NCBI GenBank assembly: GCA_964251665.1
Contig: CAXUKO010000003.1
Span: 434,001 to 498,000 of the forward strand
Reading direction: 5' to 3'
DNA length: 64,000 bases
Source: JBBQLG01 sp964251665
Lineage (GTDB): Bacteria > Bacteroidota > Bacteroidia > Cytophagales > Spirosomataceae
In this document: positions 7,688-15,904 of the stretch, piece after piece
Numbering within the stretch: position 1 is the first letter of the stretch
Layout of the letters: each line of letters begins with the position of its first letter
Notes under the pieces: generated by a model
The model's input: the letters and a program-made list of their open reading frames with translations, nothing else
The model's database searches: none
What the model was told of the DNA's origin: nothing
Made by a program: the position numbers and the translations under genes

Positions 7688-10081
7688 ATGACCCAACGCT
7701 TACTACTTAGTTACCTCTGGCTGCTGCCCGCCTGCTTGCTGGCACAACCCAAACCTCGCCCTACGCTCACCCTCGATACCATCATGCAGGACCCCAAAAT
7801 CGCCGTTGGTACGTCGCCATCAGGGGTATTCTGGTCCGAAGATGCCAAAACGATTTATTTCAACTGGAATCCCGAACAGGCTAAGGGCGATTCACTGTAC
7901 AAAATCACGCTGACGGGCGACCGTAAACCCGTTAAAGTTTTCCTGGCCGAACGTCGGTCGCTGCCTCCCACAGAAGCCGGTGCCTACAACCGGTCGTACA
8001 CACTTCGACTTTACGAAAAATACGGCGACCTGTTTCTGCTCGACGTAAAAACCGGCCGCACCCGTACCCTCACCAGCACCGTTGACCGCGAAGCCAGTCC
8101 GGCGTTTTCCGGCGACGAGCAGAGTGCCGTATTCGTCCGAAGTAACAACCTGTTTCGGATGAATTTGACGACCGGCGACGTACTGCAACTGACGAATATT
8201 GACCTCGGCAGTCGAAAAACCCCCGACAAACTTACCGACGAAGAGGCCGTGCTGAAACGCGAGCAACTGGCTCTTTTCGACGTGTTGCGTGAGCGCAAGG
8301 CCAAACGCGACGAAGCCGAGCGCAGCACCCGCACCGAGCCACCCCGTCGATTGAAGCCGTTCTATACCGATGGCCGCAATGTAGTGAATCCCGTTGCCAG
8401 CCCCGACGGACAGTTTGTTACGTTTAGCCTGAGCAAACCCGCAACGGGTACGAAAGCCACTATTGTGCCCAATTACGTAACCGAAACCGGGTATACCGAA
8501 CCCATTCCCGGCCGGACTAAAGTAGGAACGCCACTGGCTACAAGCGAGTTTTTTGTGTATGATACCCAACGCGACACGGCTCTGGTTGTCAGCACAAAAG
8601 ATATTTCCGGCATTACCGACCAACCCGATTTCCTGAAAGATTATCCGAAGAAAGATACCGTAAAAACGAAAAAGCCCCGCCAGATAGCCATTAATGGCCC
8701 GCTCTGGTCGGAAGATGGTAAATACGCGGTGGTTACCGTGCGGGCTATCGACAATAAAGACCGCTGGATCATGCTGCTCACTCCCGAAACCCGTACCCTG
8801 AAACTACTTGACCGGCAGCGCGACGAAGCCTGGGTAGGTGGGCCGGGCATCAGTGGCGGGCAGGGAATCTTGGGTTGGATCGATAAGCAGACGATTTTTT
8901 TTCAGTCGGAGGCAACCGGGTATTCGCATCTCTACACAGTGAACGTTTCTACTGGTGCCAAAAAACAGCTGACCTCAGGGTCGTTTGAAGTGCAGCAGGT
9001 ACAGCTAGCCCGGAATAAGCAATACTTCTACCTGACTACGAATGAGGTACATCCCGGTGAGCAGCATCTGTACCGCATGGCCGTAACGGGTGGCGAACGC
9101 CAGAAAATAACCACCATGACCGGTGCCAACGATGTAACGCTCGCGCCCGATGAAAGCAGACTGGTAATTCGTTATTCGGCCAGTAACAAGCCGTGGGAGT
9201 TGTTTGATCAGGAGTTATTGACCGATAAAAAAGGCAACATCAGCTTCGCAAAAGGTACCGCCACGCAACTGACCACCTCTACTACCGAAACGTTTAACGC
9301 CTATCCCTGGCGCGAACCTGATTTGATCACCATTCCGGCTCGCGATGGGCAACTCATCTACGCCCGGCTCTACAAACCCAGCCTTGCCGGAACAACACCC
9401 GGTAAGACGGTGATTTTCGTGCATGGCGCGGGTTATCTGCAAAATGCCCATAAGTGGTGGAGTCAGTATTTTCGGGAGTATATGTTCCATAACCTTCTCT
9501 GCGACAGGGGATATACCGTACTCGATATTGATTACCGGGGCTCAGCCGGGTATGGTCGCAACTGGCGAACAGGCATCTACCGACACATGGGTGGAAAAGA
9601 CCTGACTGATCATGTTGACGCGGCTCGTTGGCTCGTGAAAAACCACGGTGTCGATGCAAAGCGTATCGGGATCTACGGCGGCTCGTACGGGGGCTTTATC
9701 ACGCTGATGGCCATGTTCACTACGCCGGAAGAATTTAAAGCCGGTGCTGCCCTGCGACCCGTGACCGACTGGGCGGCATACAATCATGGTTATACGGCTA
9801 ATATTCTGAATGAACCCCAGACCGATTCACTGGCTTACCACCGCTCATCGCCCATTTTCTTCGCCGACGGGTTAAAGGGGCATCTACTAATTTGCCACGG
9901 TATGGTAGACGTAAACGTACATGTACAGGATGCCGTAAGGCTCAGTCAGCGGTTGATCGAACTGAAAAAAGAGAACTGGCAAATGGCCCTTTATCCGGTT
10001 GAGGATCATGGCTTTGTGGAGCCGACAAGCTGGCTGGATGAGTATAAACGAATCCTGAAGCTGTTCGAGGAGACGCTGTAG
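7688..10081 (+). CDS. S9 family peptidase (DPP IV/prolyl oligopeptidase-like), secreted
   Basis: 797 residues. A signal peptide ends near residue 19 (LLPACLLAQ). The N-terminal two thirds are a beta-propeller-like region with repeated 'SPDG/SEDGK' blades. The C-terminal alpha/beta-hydrolase domain carries the nucleophile in YGGSYGGF (Ser666), with Asp741 (GMVDVNVH) and His774 (EDHGF) completing the triad. An oxyanion-type FVHGAGYLQ precedes it. Such enzymes cleave after proline or alanine in short peptides in the periplasm. The gene stands alone, divergent from the HEPN/MNT pair. Confidence 0.92.
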   Translation: MTQRLLLSYLWLLPACLLAQPKPRPTLTLDTIMQDPKIAVGTSPSGVFWSEDAKTIYFNWNPEQAKGDSLYKITLTGDRKPVKVFLAERRSLPPTEAGAYNRSYTLRLYEKYGDLFLLDVKTGRTRTLTSTVDREASPAFSGDEQSAVFVRSNNLFRMNLTTGDVLQLTNIDLGSRKTPDKLTDEEAVLKREQLALFDVLRERKAKRDEAERSTRTEPPRRLKPFYTDGRNVVNPVASPDGQFVTFSLSKPATGTKATIVPNYVTETGYTEPIPGRTKVGTPLATSEFFVYDTQRDTALVVSTKDISGITDQPDFLKDYPKKDTVKTKKPRQIAINGPLWSEDGKYAVVTVRAIDNKDRWIMLLTPETRTLKLLDRQRDEAWVGGPGISGGQGILGWIDKQTIFFQSEATGYSHLYTVNVSTGAKKQLTSGSFEVQQVQLARNKQYFYLTTNEVHPGEQHLYRMAVTGGERQKITTMTGANDVTLAPDESRLVIRYSASNKPWELFDQELLTDKKGNISFAKGTATQLTTSTTETFNAYPWREPDLITIPARDGQLIYARLYKPSLAGTTPGKTVIFVHGAGYLQNAHKWWSQYFREYMFHNLLCDRGYTVLDIDYRGSAGYGRNWRTGIYRHMGGKDLTDHVDAARWLVKNHGVDAKRIGIYGGSYGGFITLMAMFTTPEEFKAGAALRPVTDWAAYNHGYTANILNEPQTDSLAYHRSSPIFFADGLKGHLLICHGMVDVNVHVQDAVRLSQRLIELKKENWQMALYPVEDHGFVEPTSWLDEYKRILKLFEETL

Positions 10082-10182
10082 TTGGCTGATTGTCTGGTCA
10101 GGCCGTAGCCTAACCTTTCCAAACAAACCAGTTGTTGTCTCGTTAGACGATTAGTTACAGCATAAACTACACAATAACAATC

Positions 10183-10464
10183 ATGAAAAAAGTATTGGTA
10201 ATGGCCGCCCTTGTAGTAGCTACAATCTCGGTCGCTTCGGCACAGGAAACAGTTGGTCAGAAAGCGAAAGAAACCACGCATCAGGCCGGAAAAACGATGG
10301 ATGCTGCCGGTAATAAAGTGAGCCGCGATGCCAAGAAAGCCGGTAACAGCATTAAATCTGATGCCAAGGTGGTAGGTGCGAAAGCCAAAGAGTCCACCAA
10401 AAAAGGCATGGATAAAATGGATCACGGCATGAAGAAGGCCGAAAACAAAATGAACAATAACTGA
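10183..10464 (+). CDS. Small secreted Lys/Ala-rich helical protein
   Basis: 93 residues with a clear signal peptide (MKKVLVMAALVVATISVASA, cleaved before QET). The mature part is a run of imperfect 11-residue-like repeats rich in Lys, Ala, Asp and Thr (KAKETTHQAGKTMDAAGNKV, KAKESTKKGMDKMD), predicted to be an amphipathic helix. Composition is like LEA or stress-associated proteins; this is only resemblance. It is followed by a strong intrinsic terminator at 10491-10525. Confidence 0.72.
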   Translation: MKKVLVMAALVVATISVASAQETVGQKAKETTHQAGKTMDAAGNKVSRDAKKAGNSIKSDAKVVGAKAKESTKKGMDKMDHGMKKAENKMNNN

Positions 10465-10490
10465 TCGGCTCAAGCTGGTTAATTTTTGTG

Positions 10491-10525
10491 AAAGCGGGCA
10501 CTGCATTGCGCAGTGCCCGCTTTTT
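10491..10525 (+). terminator. Intrinsic terminator after the Lys/Ala-rich protein gene
   Basis: A 12-bp stem (AGCGGGCACTGC with GCAGTGCCCGCT), a five-base loop and a run of five T. It sits between two convergent genes and mainly serves the plus-strand gene; the short A run on the other side makes weak bidirectional action possible. Confidence 0.9.
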
Positions 10526-10529
10526 GCGT

Positions 10530-11696
10530 CTATTCGAATTTGCCCAGCAGCCAGCCGCGCCGGGTTAGCTGATACAGTATGGTGCCAATGACCAACCCCC
10601 AGGCGTAGCCATTCGGGACGTATACGGCGATAAGGGCCACCAGAAACGCAATAAAGGCCTGCCGCCGGTCGGCCATAACGGACCGCAGAAAGAGCAGCAA
10701 CGTTAAACTTTCGATCAGGAGCAGGACGCCCAGAATAGGCATGGGAAACAGCATAATCACCTCCCGAAAACTGCGGCTGAAGAATAAGCCAAGGGCCATG
10801 TAAATTCCTCCGGTAATCAGTACCGAACCGCCGGTTCTGGCCCCAAACGCATAATGTCCCGCCACGCCACCCGAGCCGTGACAGGTAGGAATGCCACCCA
10901 GAAACGGACTCACAAGGTTCATCAGCGAATAGGTCGTTCCGATTTTACGGATGGTCAGCGGTCGGTCGGGAAACAAATCCTGCACCGTCTGTTTCGTGGC
11001 CACCACCGAGTTCGAGATCGACAGGGCCAGTTGGGGGATGGCCAGTACCCAAAAGCCCGCCAGTACATCCGCCTGTTCGGGGATTCGTACCGTCGGCAGG
11101 GCCAGTGCAGGCATGGGCAAATGCCCTAATCCCGTAGCGAGCGCGTAGAGCAGACCCAACCCGATCAGGACCAGCGCGGGCGGAAACTTTCGATTTCCCA
11201 GCAGGAACAGCACGACTACGCCACCCGCTCCGGCCAGTGCGTATCCCGTTGGTCCGTCGTGACCCACATAATCTTTCAGGGCTAAGCCGGCGAGAGATAA
11301 GCCCAGTCCGGCCTGGATACCACGGATAACGCTTTCGGGGACAAGCCGAATTACAGTACTCAGCAAACCGGTCAGCGTCAGCACCAGCATAATCAACCCA
11401 ATAGCCAGGCCACCCCCAAACAGAGTAACCGGTGCCAGGTGCTGGGCAATGGCAATGGTCGCCATTGCCTTTAGCGGTTGCACCGGCATAGGCAACCCGT
11501 ACGCCAGTCCGGTCAGCAGTTGGAGCAGCCCATACACCGTCAGCACCGAGGCCGGATCGAGGTGGCAACTCAAAATCAGGCCCGTAACCAGCGGAAAATC
11601 CGTACCCAGGTCGCCGAAAGCGCCCGAAAGCTCGTTCCGGTCGAACCGAATCCAGGGACGACGGGCCTGCCGCTCATGTTCTACATCAGAAATCAT
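10530..11696 (-). CDS. Putative molybdate/sulfate transporter, MOT1 type
   Basis: 388 residues, almost wholly hydrophobic with about ten membrane segments. The N-terminal FDRNELSGAFGDLGTDFPL and the later GLPMPVQPLKAMATIAIA are the two signature motifs of the MOT1 (molybdate transporter 1) family, a branch related to SulP carriers; the C-terminal half repeats a similar motif (GGIPTCHGSGGVAGHYAFGA). It is divergent from moaD and moaE, the two subunits of molybdopterin synthase, and this supports molybdate over sulfate as substrate. This last step is inference from context. Confidence 0.88.
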   Translation of the reverse strand: MISDVEHERQARRPWIRFDRNELSGAFGDLGTDFPLVTGLILSCHLDPASVLTVYGLLQLLTGLAYGLPMPVQPLKAMATIAIAQHLAPVTLFGGGLAIGLIMLVLTLTGLLSTVIRLVPESVIRGIQAGLGLSLAGLALKDYVGHDGPTGYALAGAGGVVVLFLLGNRKFPPALVLIGLGLLYALATGLGHLPMPALALPTVRIPEQADVLAGFWVLAIPQLALSISNSVVATKQTVQDLFPDRPLTIRKIGTTYSLMNLVSPFLGGIPTCHGSGGVAGHYAFGARTGGSVLITGGIYMALGLFFSRSFREVIMLFPMPILGVLLLIESLTLLLFLRSVMADRRQAFIAFLVALIAVYVPNGYAWGLVIGTILYQLTRRGWLLGKFE

Positions 11697-11782
11697 AGAC
11701 CGAAGCTACCAAAAAATGCCCAAAACGTGTTGTCTACCCAACGGACCCTACCAAAATGCCGGTACGTTCTTACTTTTGTGAT

Positions 11783-12031
11783 ATGAGTCAGCCCATTTCT
11801 GTTTTATTGTTTGGCATCACGCGCGAGTTGGTTGGTCAGTCTAAGCTGACCTGTCCGCTGCCGCCAAATGCCCGTGTCGGGGATTTGCTCGACGCGCTGA
11901 AAACCCAGTATCCCCGGCTACGTGAACTTAAATCGCTCCTGGTAGCCGTCAATAACGAATACGCTGATGCGGATACATCCATCACCGCTGCCGATGAAAT
12001 CGCCCTGATCCCGCCCGTGAGCGGTGGTTGA
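11783..12031 (+). CDS. moaD: Molybdopterin synthase small subunit MoaD
   Basis: 82 residues with a ubiquitin-like fold and the essential C-terminal Gly-Gly (IPPVSGG). The terminal glycine is thiocarboxylated and donates sulfur during conversion of cPMP to molybdopterin. The ATG at 11783 is preferred over an upstream GTG/ATG-like start at 11756, because family members begin at the first beta strand (ISVLLFG) and because a TAnnTTTG box (TACTTTTG, 11771-11778) lies immediately upstream, which would give a nearly leaderless mRNA. moaE follows 48 bases downstream. Confidence 0.92.
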   Translation: MSQPISVLLFGITRELVGQSKLTCPLPPNARVGDLLDALKTQYPRLRELKSLLVAVNNEYADADTSITAADEIALIPPVSGG

Positions 12032-12079
12032 ATCAGTTCAATACCCCGGCCACGCGGCCAGGTTTATATACCTCTTCCT

Positions 12080-12490
12080 ATGATTTCTATTACCAGCGAT
12101 CCAATCGACTTTAGTTCGGCCTTCAAGTACCTGCAAACGGCCGAAGCCGGTGCCATCGACTTCTTTTTTGGGGTTGTCCGCAATAATACCGATGCCAAGG
12201 CGGTCGAACACCTTGAGTATGAGGCCTACGACAGCATGGCTATCCGCGAAATTCAGAAAATTGCGGATGAGGCCGTCCGGCGTTGGGCTGTACTACAATA
12301 TGTGATTATTCACCGGAAAGGCGAACTGCGCATCGGCGAAGTCGCCGTATTGATCGGAGTCGCTACCCCTCACCGCGCCGACGCTTTCGATGCCTGCCGC
12401 TACATTATCGACACCATCAAGCAGACGGTTCCAATCTGGAAAAAGGAATTTTTTAGCGATGGGGATGTGTGGGTCAATGCCACACCTTAA
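12080..12490 (+). CDS. moaE: Molybdopterin synthase catalytic subunit MoaE
   Basis: 136 residues. Conserved residues are visible: FFGVVRNNT (Arg in the substrate pocket), YEAYDSMA, HRKGELRIGEVAVLIGVATP with PHR, and PIWKKEFF near the end, which holds the catalytic lysine pair. MoaE and MoaD form the heterotetramer that makes molybdopterin. The other cofactor genes (moaA, moaC, mogA, moeA) are not in this window. Confidence 0.94.
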   Translation: MISITSDPIDFSSAFKYLQTAEAGAIDFFFGVVRNNTDAKAVEHLEYEAYDSMAIREIQKIADEAVRRWAVLQYVIIHRKGELRIGEVAVLIGVATPHRADAFDACRYIIDTIKQTVPIWKKEFFSDGDVWVNATP

Positions 12491-12514
12491 CCGGGCCAAA
12501 AAGCCGGTACTTTG

Positions 12515-13654
12515 TTACTTCGCGGCCTCTTCACTGGCTGATTTAATCCCAAACCGACCCAGTATGGGGTAGTGATCCGAATAAGGTACGTCGCGCAGCG
12601 TTTCAAAGGATAAAACCGTTAAGCGCGGGTCATAAAACTGGTTATCAATCCGAATGTAGCGCGGAGCCCGGTTCAGGGTAAAGCCAAAACCCCGACCGGC
12701 ATCTTCAAAGGCATTTCTGAGTTTGCGCCTGAGCCGTTCGTACACAATGCTGTAGGGCGTTTCGTTGAAATCGCCCGATACGATCACCGGATAGGGACTT
12801 TCGTCCATGTAACGTTCGATAATCTTCACCTGATCATTACGGTCCGTAAACCCGGTGCGGAGCGCACTCAGAATACTGCGGGTTTCGTACTTGACGCCCT
12901 GAATCTTGTCCTGCACAAATACTTTCCCCACCCGGATGCCCATCGAGTGCAGGTGCACGTTGATGACCCGGACCGTGTCTTTCCCAATTTTCAGATCGGC
13001 CCATACCAGTCCATTCGACTCCGAAAAGGGAGCTTCACCCTGATTCAGAATCGGGTATTTGGTGAACAGGGCCACACCCAGTAAGCCGGATTCGGTCTGC
13101 GTCGGAGACAGGTGCAGTGTCACATGGTATGGATAGCCCGCCCGGGTCAGCCGGTCAATGATGTTGAAGGCGGGCACCGTTGGCTCGTTGTAAAACTCCT
13201 GAAAGCAAAGCACATCGGCGGTTTGCTCACACACAAAGCGGGTCAGCTGACGGGCAGAAGGGGCAAGTTTATGCTGCGGAAAATAGCTGACCACATCAAA
13301 CATCATGACGTTATAGCTGAAAATGCTCAGCGTCGGCTCCCCGCTTATGTTGCGGCCTGCCGGTTCGTAAGCGAAGGTGCGGGGCCAGAGCCAGAACCCG
13401 GCCAGCAGGGTAAGTATGGAGAGAGTAGCCCGCCAGGGACGGGTAATGGCCCAGAACAGCACATAAATGATATTGAAGGCCCAGGCCACGGGCAGCGTAA
13501 TAAGCAGCATCCCGGCAGTCCAGTGCTGAACAGGGAGCTTGTAAAGCAGAAAATAGAGCAGAATGGTGTAGAGAAACAGCAATAAATTGAGCGACCACAA
13601 CAGCGACGCAAAAAATCGGGTAACCCATTTGCCGGGTGAGAACGCAAAAGCCAT
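12515..13654 (-). CDS. Membrane-anchored endonuclease/exonuclease/phosphatase family protein
   Basis: About 379 residues from ATG 13652-13654. Three hydrophobic helices lie within the first 110 residues, then an EEP (DNase I-like) domain: IFSYNVMMFD, ADVLCFQE (catalytic Glu), RVINVHLHS, VIVSGDFNETP (Asp-Asn pair) and the closing PYSDHYPI (Asp-His). All catalytic motifs are intact, so a phosphodiesterase or phosphatase acting outside the membrane is likely. Longer starts exist (ATG 13714, TTG 13723). A candidate TATGTTTG box on this strand (13701-13708) would start transcription downstream of them, which favours the shorter protein. Confidence 0.83.
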   Translation of the reverse strand: MAFAFSPGKWVTRFFASLLWSLNLLLFLYTILLYFLLYKLPVQHWTAGMLLITLPVAWAFNIIYVLFWAITRPWRATLSILTLLAGFWLWPRTFAYEPAGRNISGEPTLSIFSYNVMMFDVVSYFPQHKLAPSARQLTRFVCEQTADVLCFQEFYNEPTVPAFNIIDRLTRAGYPYHVTLHLSPTQTESGLLGVALFTKYPILNQGEAPFSESNGLVWADLKIGKDTVRVINVHLHSMGIRVGKVFVQDKIQGVKYETRSILSALRTGFTDRNDQVKIIERYMDESPYPVIVSGDFNETPYSIVYERLRRKLRNAFEDAGRGFGFTLNRAPRYIRIDNQFYDPRLTVLSFETLRDVPYSDHYPILGRFGIKSASEEAAK

Positions 13655-13749
13655 AGTGTATAAGAGAATGGGCGACAGTGATCCCCTGATAAACCAATGC
13701 CAAACATACACCATAGCGGCCAAAGGACAGCCCTGGCAAGGGCAATGGC

Positions 13750-13780
13750 TTGCGAATCCCCTGTTTTTGTGCTACATTTG
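13750..13780 (+). promoter_or_regulatory. Bacteroidota-type promoter of the rimP-nusA-infB operon
   Basis: TTG at 13750-13752 and TACATTTG at 13773-13780, separated by 20 bases. This fits the -33 TTG / -7 TAnnTTTG consensus of the Bacteroidota primary sigma factor. Transcription would start near 13786, giving a leader of about 65 bases before rimP. Confidence 0.8.
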
Positions 13781-13811
13781 CCTCGCTTACCAACAAATTG
13801 GTTTTGTTCGG

Positions 13812-13836
13812 AAAAGGGAGTTTTACTCCCTTTTTT
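13812..13836 (+). terminator. Terminator-like hairpin in the rimP leader (probable attenuator)
   Basis: A 9-bp stem (AAAAGGGAG with CTCCCTTTT), a five-base loop and a run of T ends just 14 bases before the rimP start codon. It lies downstream of a strong promoter and upstream of the operon it would silence, so it can only be useful as an attenuator. NusA is encoded by this operon and modulates hairpin termination, so autoregulation is a reasonable inference. Confidence 0.75.
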
Positions 13837-13850
13837 GTTTGGTGGACTTT

Positions 13851-14375
13851 ATGACTGACAACACCCGGATTACTGAATTGCTGCAACCGTACCTGAACGA
13901 CGGCTATTTTTACATCGTTGATATTCAGATAGCCGGTCAGCAGGGCGGACGTATTAAAGTATCTGTTTTGGTGGATAGTGATACCGGTATCACGATAGAG
14001 GAGTGTGCCAGTATCAGCCGTCGGCTGGGGGCGGTACTTGATGAAACAGACCTGTTCAATGGGGCTGCGTTCATCCTTGAAGTGTCCTCTCCGGGTGTGG
14101 ATCTGCCGTTGCGGTTTCCGCGCCAGTATGTCCGCAATGTGGGGCGCCAACTGGCCGTTGCGCTCAAGACGGGAGCACTGCTGAAGGGCAGACTTGATGA
14201 GGTTACCGACGACTATATCGTGCTGGATATCGTACCGGCTAAAAAACTGAAGAAGAAAAAGAAGGGCGTGCCTGTCCAGGACGGACCCGCTGAGGAAACA
14301 CCCGAACCTGCTGGCCCAACGCCAGTGCCGTTTGCCGACATTCAGCAGGCTACCGTTGAAATATCATTTAAATGA
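13851..14375 (+). CDS. rimP: Ribosome maturation factor RimP
   Basis: 174 residues. The N-terminal alpha/beta domain contains DGYFYIVDIQIAG, DTGITIEECASISRRLGAVL and ILEVSSPGVDLPL, the latter being the RimP hallmark. A C-terminal Sm-like domain (GRLDEVTDDYIVLDI) ends in a lysine-rich tail and proline/glutamate linker. RimP binds the 30S subunit and assists its assembly. It is the first gene of the rimP-nusA-infB operon. The start ATG at 13851 follows the leader hairpin; longer frames upstream would overlap the promoter. Confidence 0.95.
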   Translation: MTDNTRITELLQPYLNDGYFYIVDIQIAGQQGGRIKVSVLVDSDTGITIEECASISRRLGAVLDETDLFNGAAFILEVSSPGVDLPLRFPRQYVRNVGRQLAVALKTGALLKGRLDEVTDDYIVLDIVPAKKLKKKKKGVPVQDGPAEETPEPAGPTPVPFADIQQATVEISFK

Positions 14376-14454
14376 GTTATTAGTCGATAGTGTGTGGAAA
14401 AAGCCTTTTGCTAAGTGCTGATCACCTGCTACCGGATTCCTACCTGTTAAAACT

Positions 14455-15723
14455 ATGGCTCTCACTGCAAAAACAACACTAAACAGCGGAGATTTAATTG
14501 AATCCTTCGCTGACTTCGCCAAGTCGAAAAATATCGACCGGCCGATGATGATTACGATTCTGGAAGATGTTTTTCGGACGATGATCCGGAAAAAATACAA
14601 TACGGATGAAAACTTCGACGTCATCATCAACGCTGAAAGTGGCGATCTGGAGATGTGGCGCACCCGCGAAATCGTGGACGATGATTCGGAAGACATCTGG
14701 GATTATGATAAAATCCCCCTCGCCGAAGCCCGTAAAATTCAGGACGACTTTGAAGTAGGCGAGCAGGTGGCCGAAGAGGTTAAACTCGAAGATTTCGGTC
14801 GGCGCGTCGTTCAGACCGCCCGGCAGACCCTGATTCAGAAGATCAAGGATTTAGAGAAAGAGCTGCTCTATCAGAAATACAAGGATCAGGTTGGTGATCT
14901 GGTATCGGCCGAAGTGTATCAATTGCTGAAGCATGAGATCATTCTGGTCGATGGCGAGAACAATGAACTGAGCCTGCCTAAATCGGAGCAGATTCCCAAG
15001 GATCGCTACCGCAAGGGCGAGAGCGTGAAAGCGGTTATTCGGAGTGTCGAGATGATCAATGGCTCGCCCAAGATTATCCTGTCGCGTACCTCGCCGGTAT
15101 TTCTGGAGCGGTTGTTCGAGATAGAGATTCCTGAGATTTACGACGGACTGATCTCTGTTCGCAAAATTGTGCGGGAGCCGGGCGAACGCGCCAAAGTTGC
15201 CGTTGAGTCATACGACGACCGTATTGATCCCGTTGGCGCCTGCGTTGGCATGAAAGGTTCGCGTATCCACAGCATCGTTCGCGAACTGGGCAATGAGAAC
15301 ATCGACGTTATCAACTACACCGACAATTTTGAATTGCTGGTGAGCCGCGCCCTTAGCCCGGCAAAACTGACGTCGATGCAGGTTGACCGCGACCGGAAAC
15401 GGATTTCTGTTTTCCTCAAACCCGATCAGGTATCGCTTGCCATTGGTAAAGGGGGACAGAACATCAAACTCGCCGGCCGACTGGTCGACATGGAAATCGA
15501 CGTGTTCCGCGATAACGAAGGACAGGTTGATGATGAGGACGTTGACCTCTCAGAATTTGTCGATGAGATCGAAGAGTGGATCATCGACGAACTGCGCCGG
15601 GTTGGTCTGGATACCGCCAAGAGCGTACTGGCGCTGAGCAATGAAGAGTTAGTGCGCCGGACTGACCTGGAAGAGGATACCGTTGAGGAGATTCTGAACG
15701 TACTGAAGCAGGAGTTTGAGTAG
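14455..15723 (+). CDS. nusA: Transcription termination/antitermination factor NusA
   Basis: 422 residues in the standard order: N-terminal RNAP-binding domain (to about 130), S1 domain (about 135-200), and two KH domains with VGMKGSRIHSIVRELGNENI and VSLAIGKGGQNIKLAGRL. A short acidic C-terminal helix-hairpin-helix-like part follows. It lacks the long acidic repeats of the gammaproteobacterial protein. It follows rimP by 79 bases, the usual arrangement. An extended acidic tail (residues 360-422) is typical of Bacteroidota. Confidence 0.96.
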   Translation: MALTAKTTLNSGDLIESFADFAKSKNIDRPMMITILEDVFRTMIRKKYNTDENFDVIINAESGDLEMWRTREIVDDDSEDIWDYDKIPLAEARKIQDDFEVGEQVAEEVKLEDFGRRVVQTARQTLIQKIKDLEKELLYQKYKDQVGDLVSAEVYQLLKHEIILVDGENNELSLPKSEQIPKDRYRKGESVKAVIRSVEMINGSPKIILSRTSPVFLERLFEIEIPEIYDGLISVRKIVREPGERAKVAVESYDDRIDPVGACVGMKGSRIHSIVRELGNENIDVINYTDNFELLVSRALSPAKLTSMQVDRDRKRISVFLKPDQVSLAIGKGGQNIKLAGRLVDMEIDVFRDNEGQVDDEDVDLSEFVDEIEEWIIDELRRVGLDTAKSVLALSNEELVRRTDLEEDTVEEILNVLKQEFE

Positions 15724-15852
15724 GCAGCTACCAACACACTGACCCTGAGCGGACGACACATACGGATACCGGACCTTTGAGTCAATAAATGCCCGATATC
15801 CGTCGTGCCGGACCTTAAATCCGAATTAAATGGATTTTAATTGCCGTAACCA

Positions 15853-15885
15853 TTGTTCTACCCTTACAAACAACCATTAAATTTG
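15853..15885 (+). promoter_or_regulatory. Possible internal promoter before infB
   Basis: TTG at 15853-15855 and TAAATTTG at 15878-15885, 22 bases apart, in the 181-base gap between nusA and infB. The -7 box matches well; the spacing is slightly long. It would allow infB expression independent of the attenuated upstream promoter. Confidence 0.5.
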
Positions 15886-15904
15886 CCCAATATAGACCGA
15901 ACGT

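Noticed and set aside
7892..8623. 243-residue antisense frame inside the S9 peptidase gene
   Set aside because: It is a shadow frame opposite a clear peptidase.
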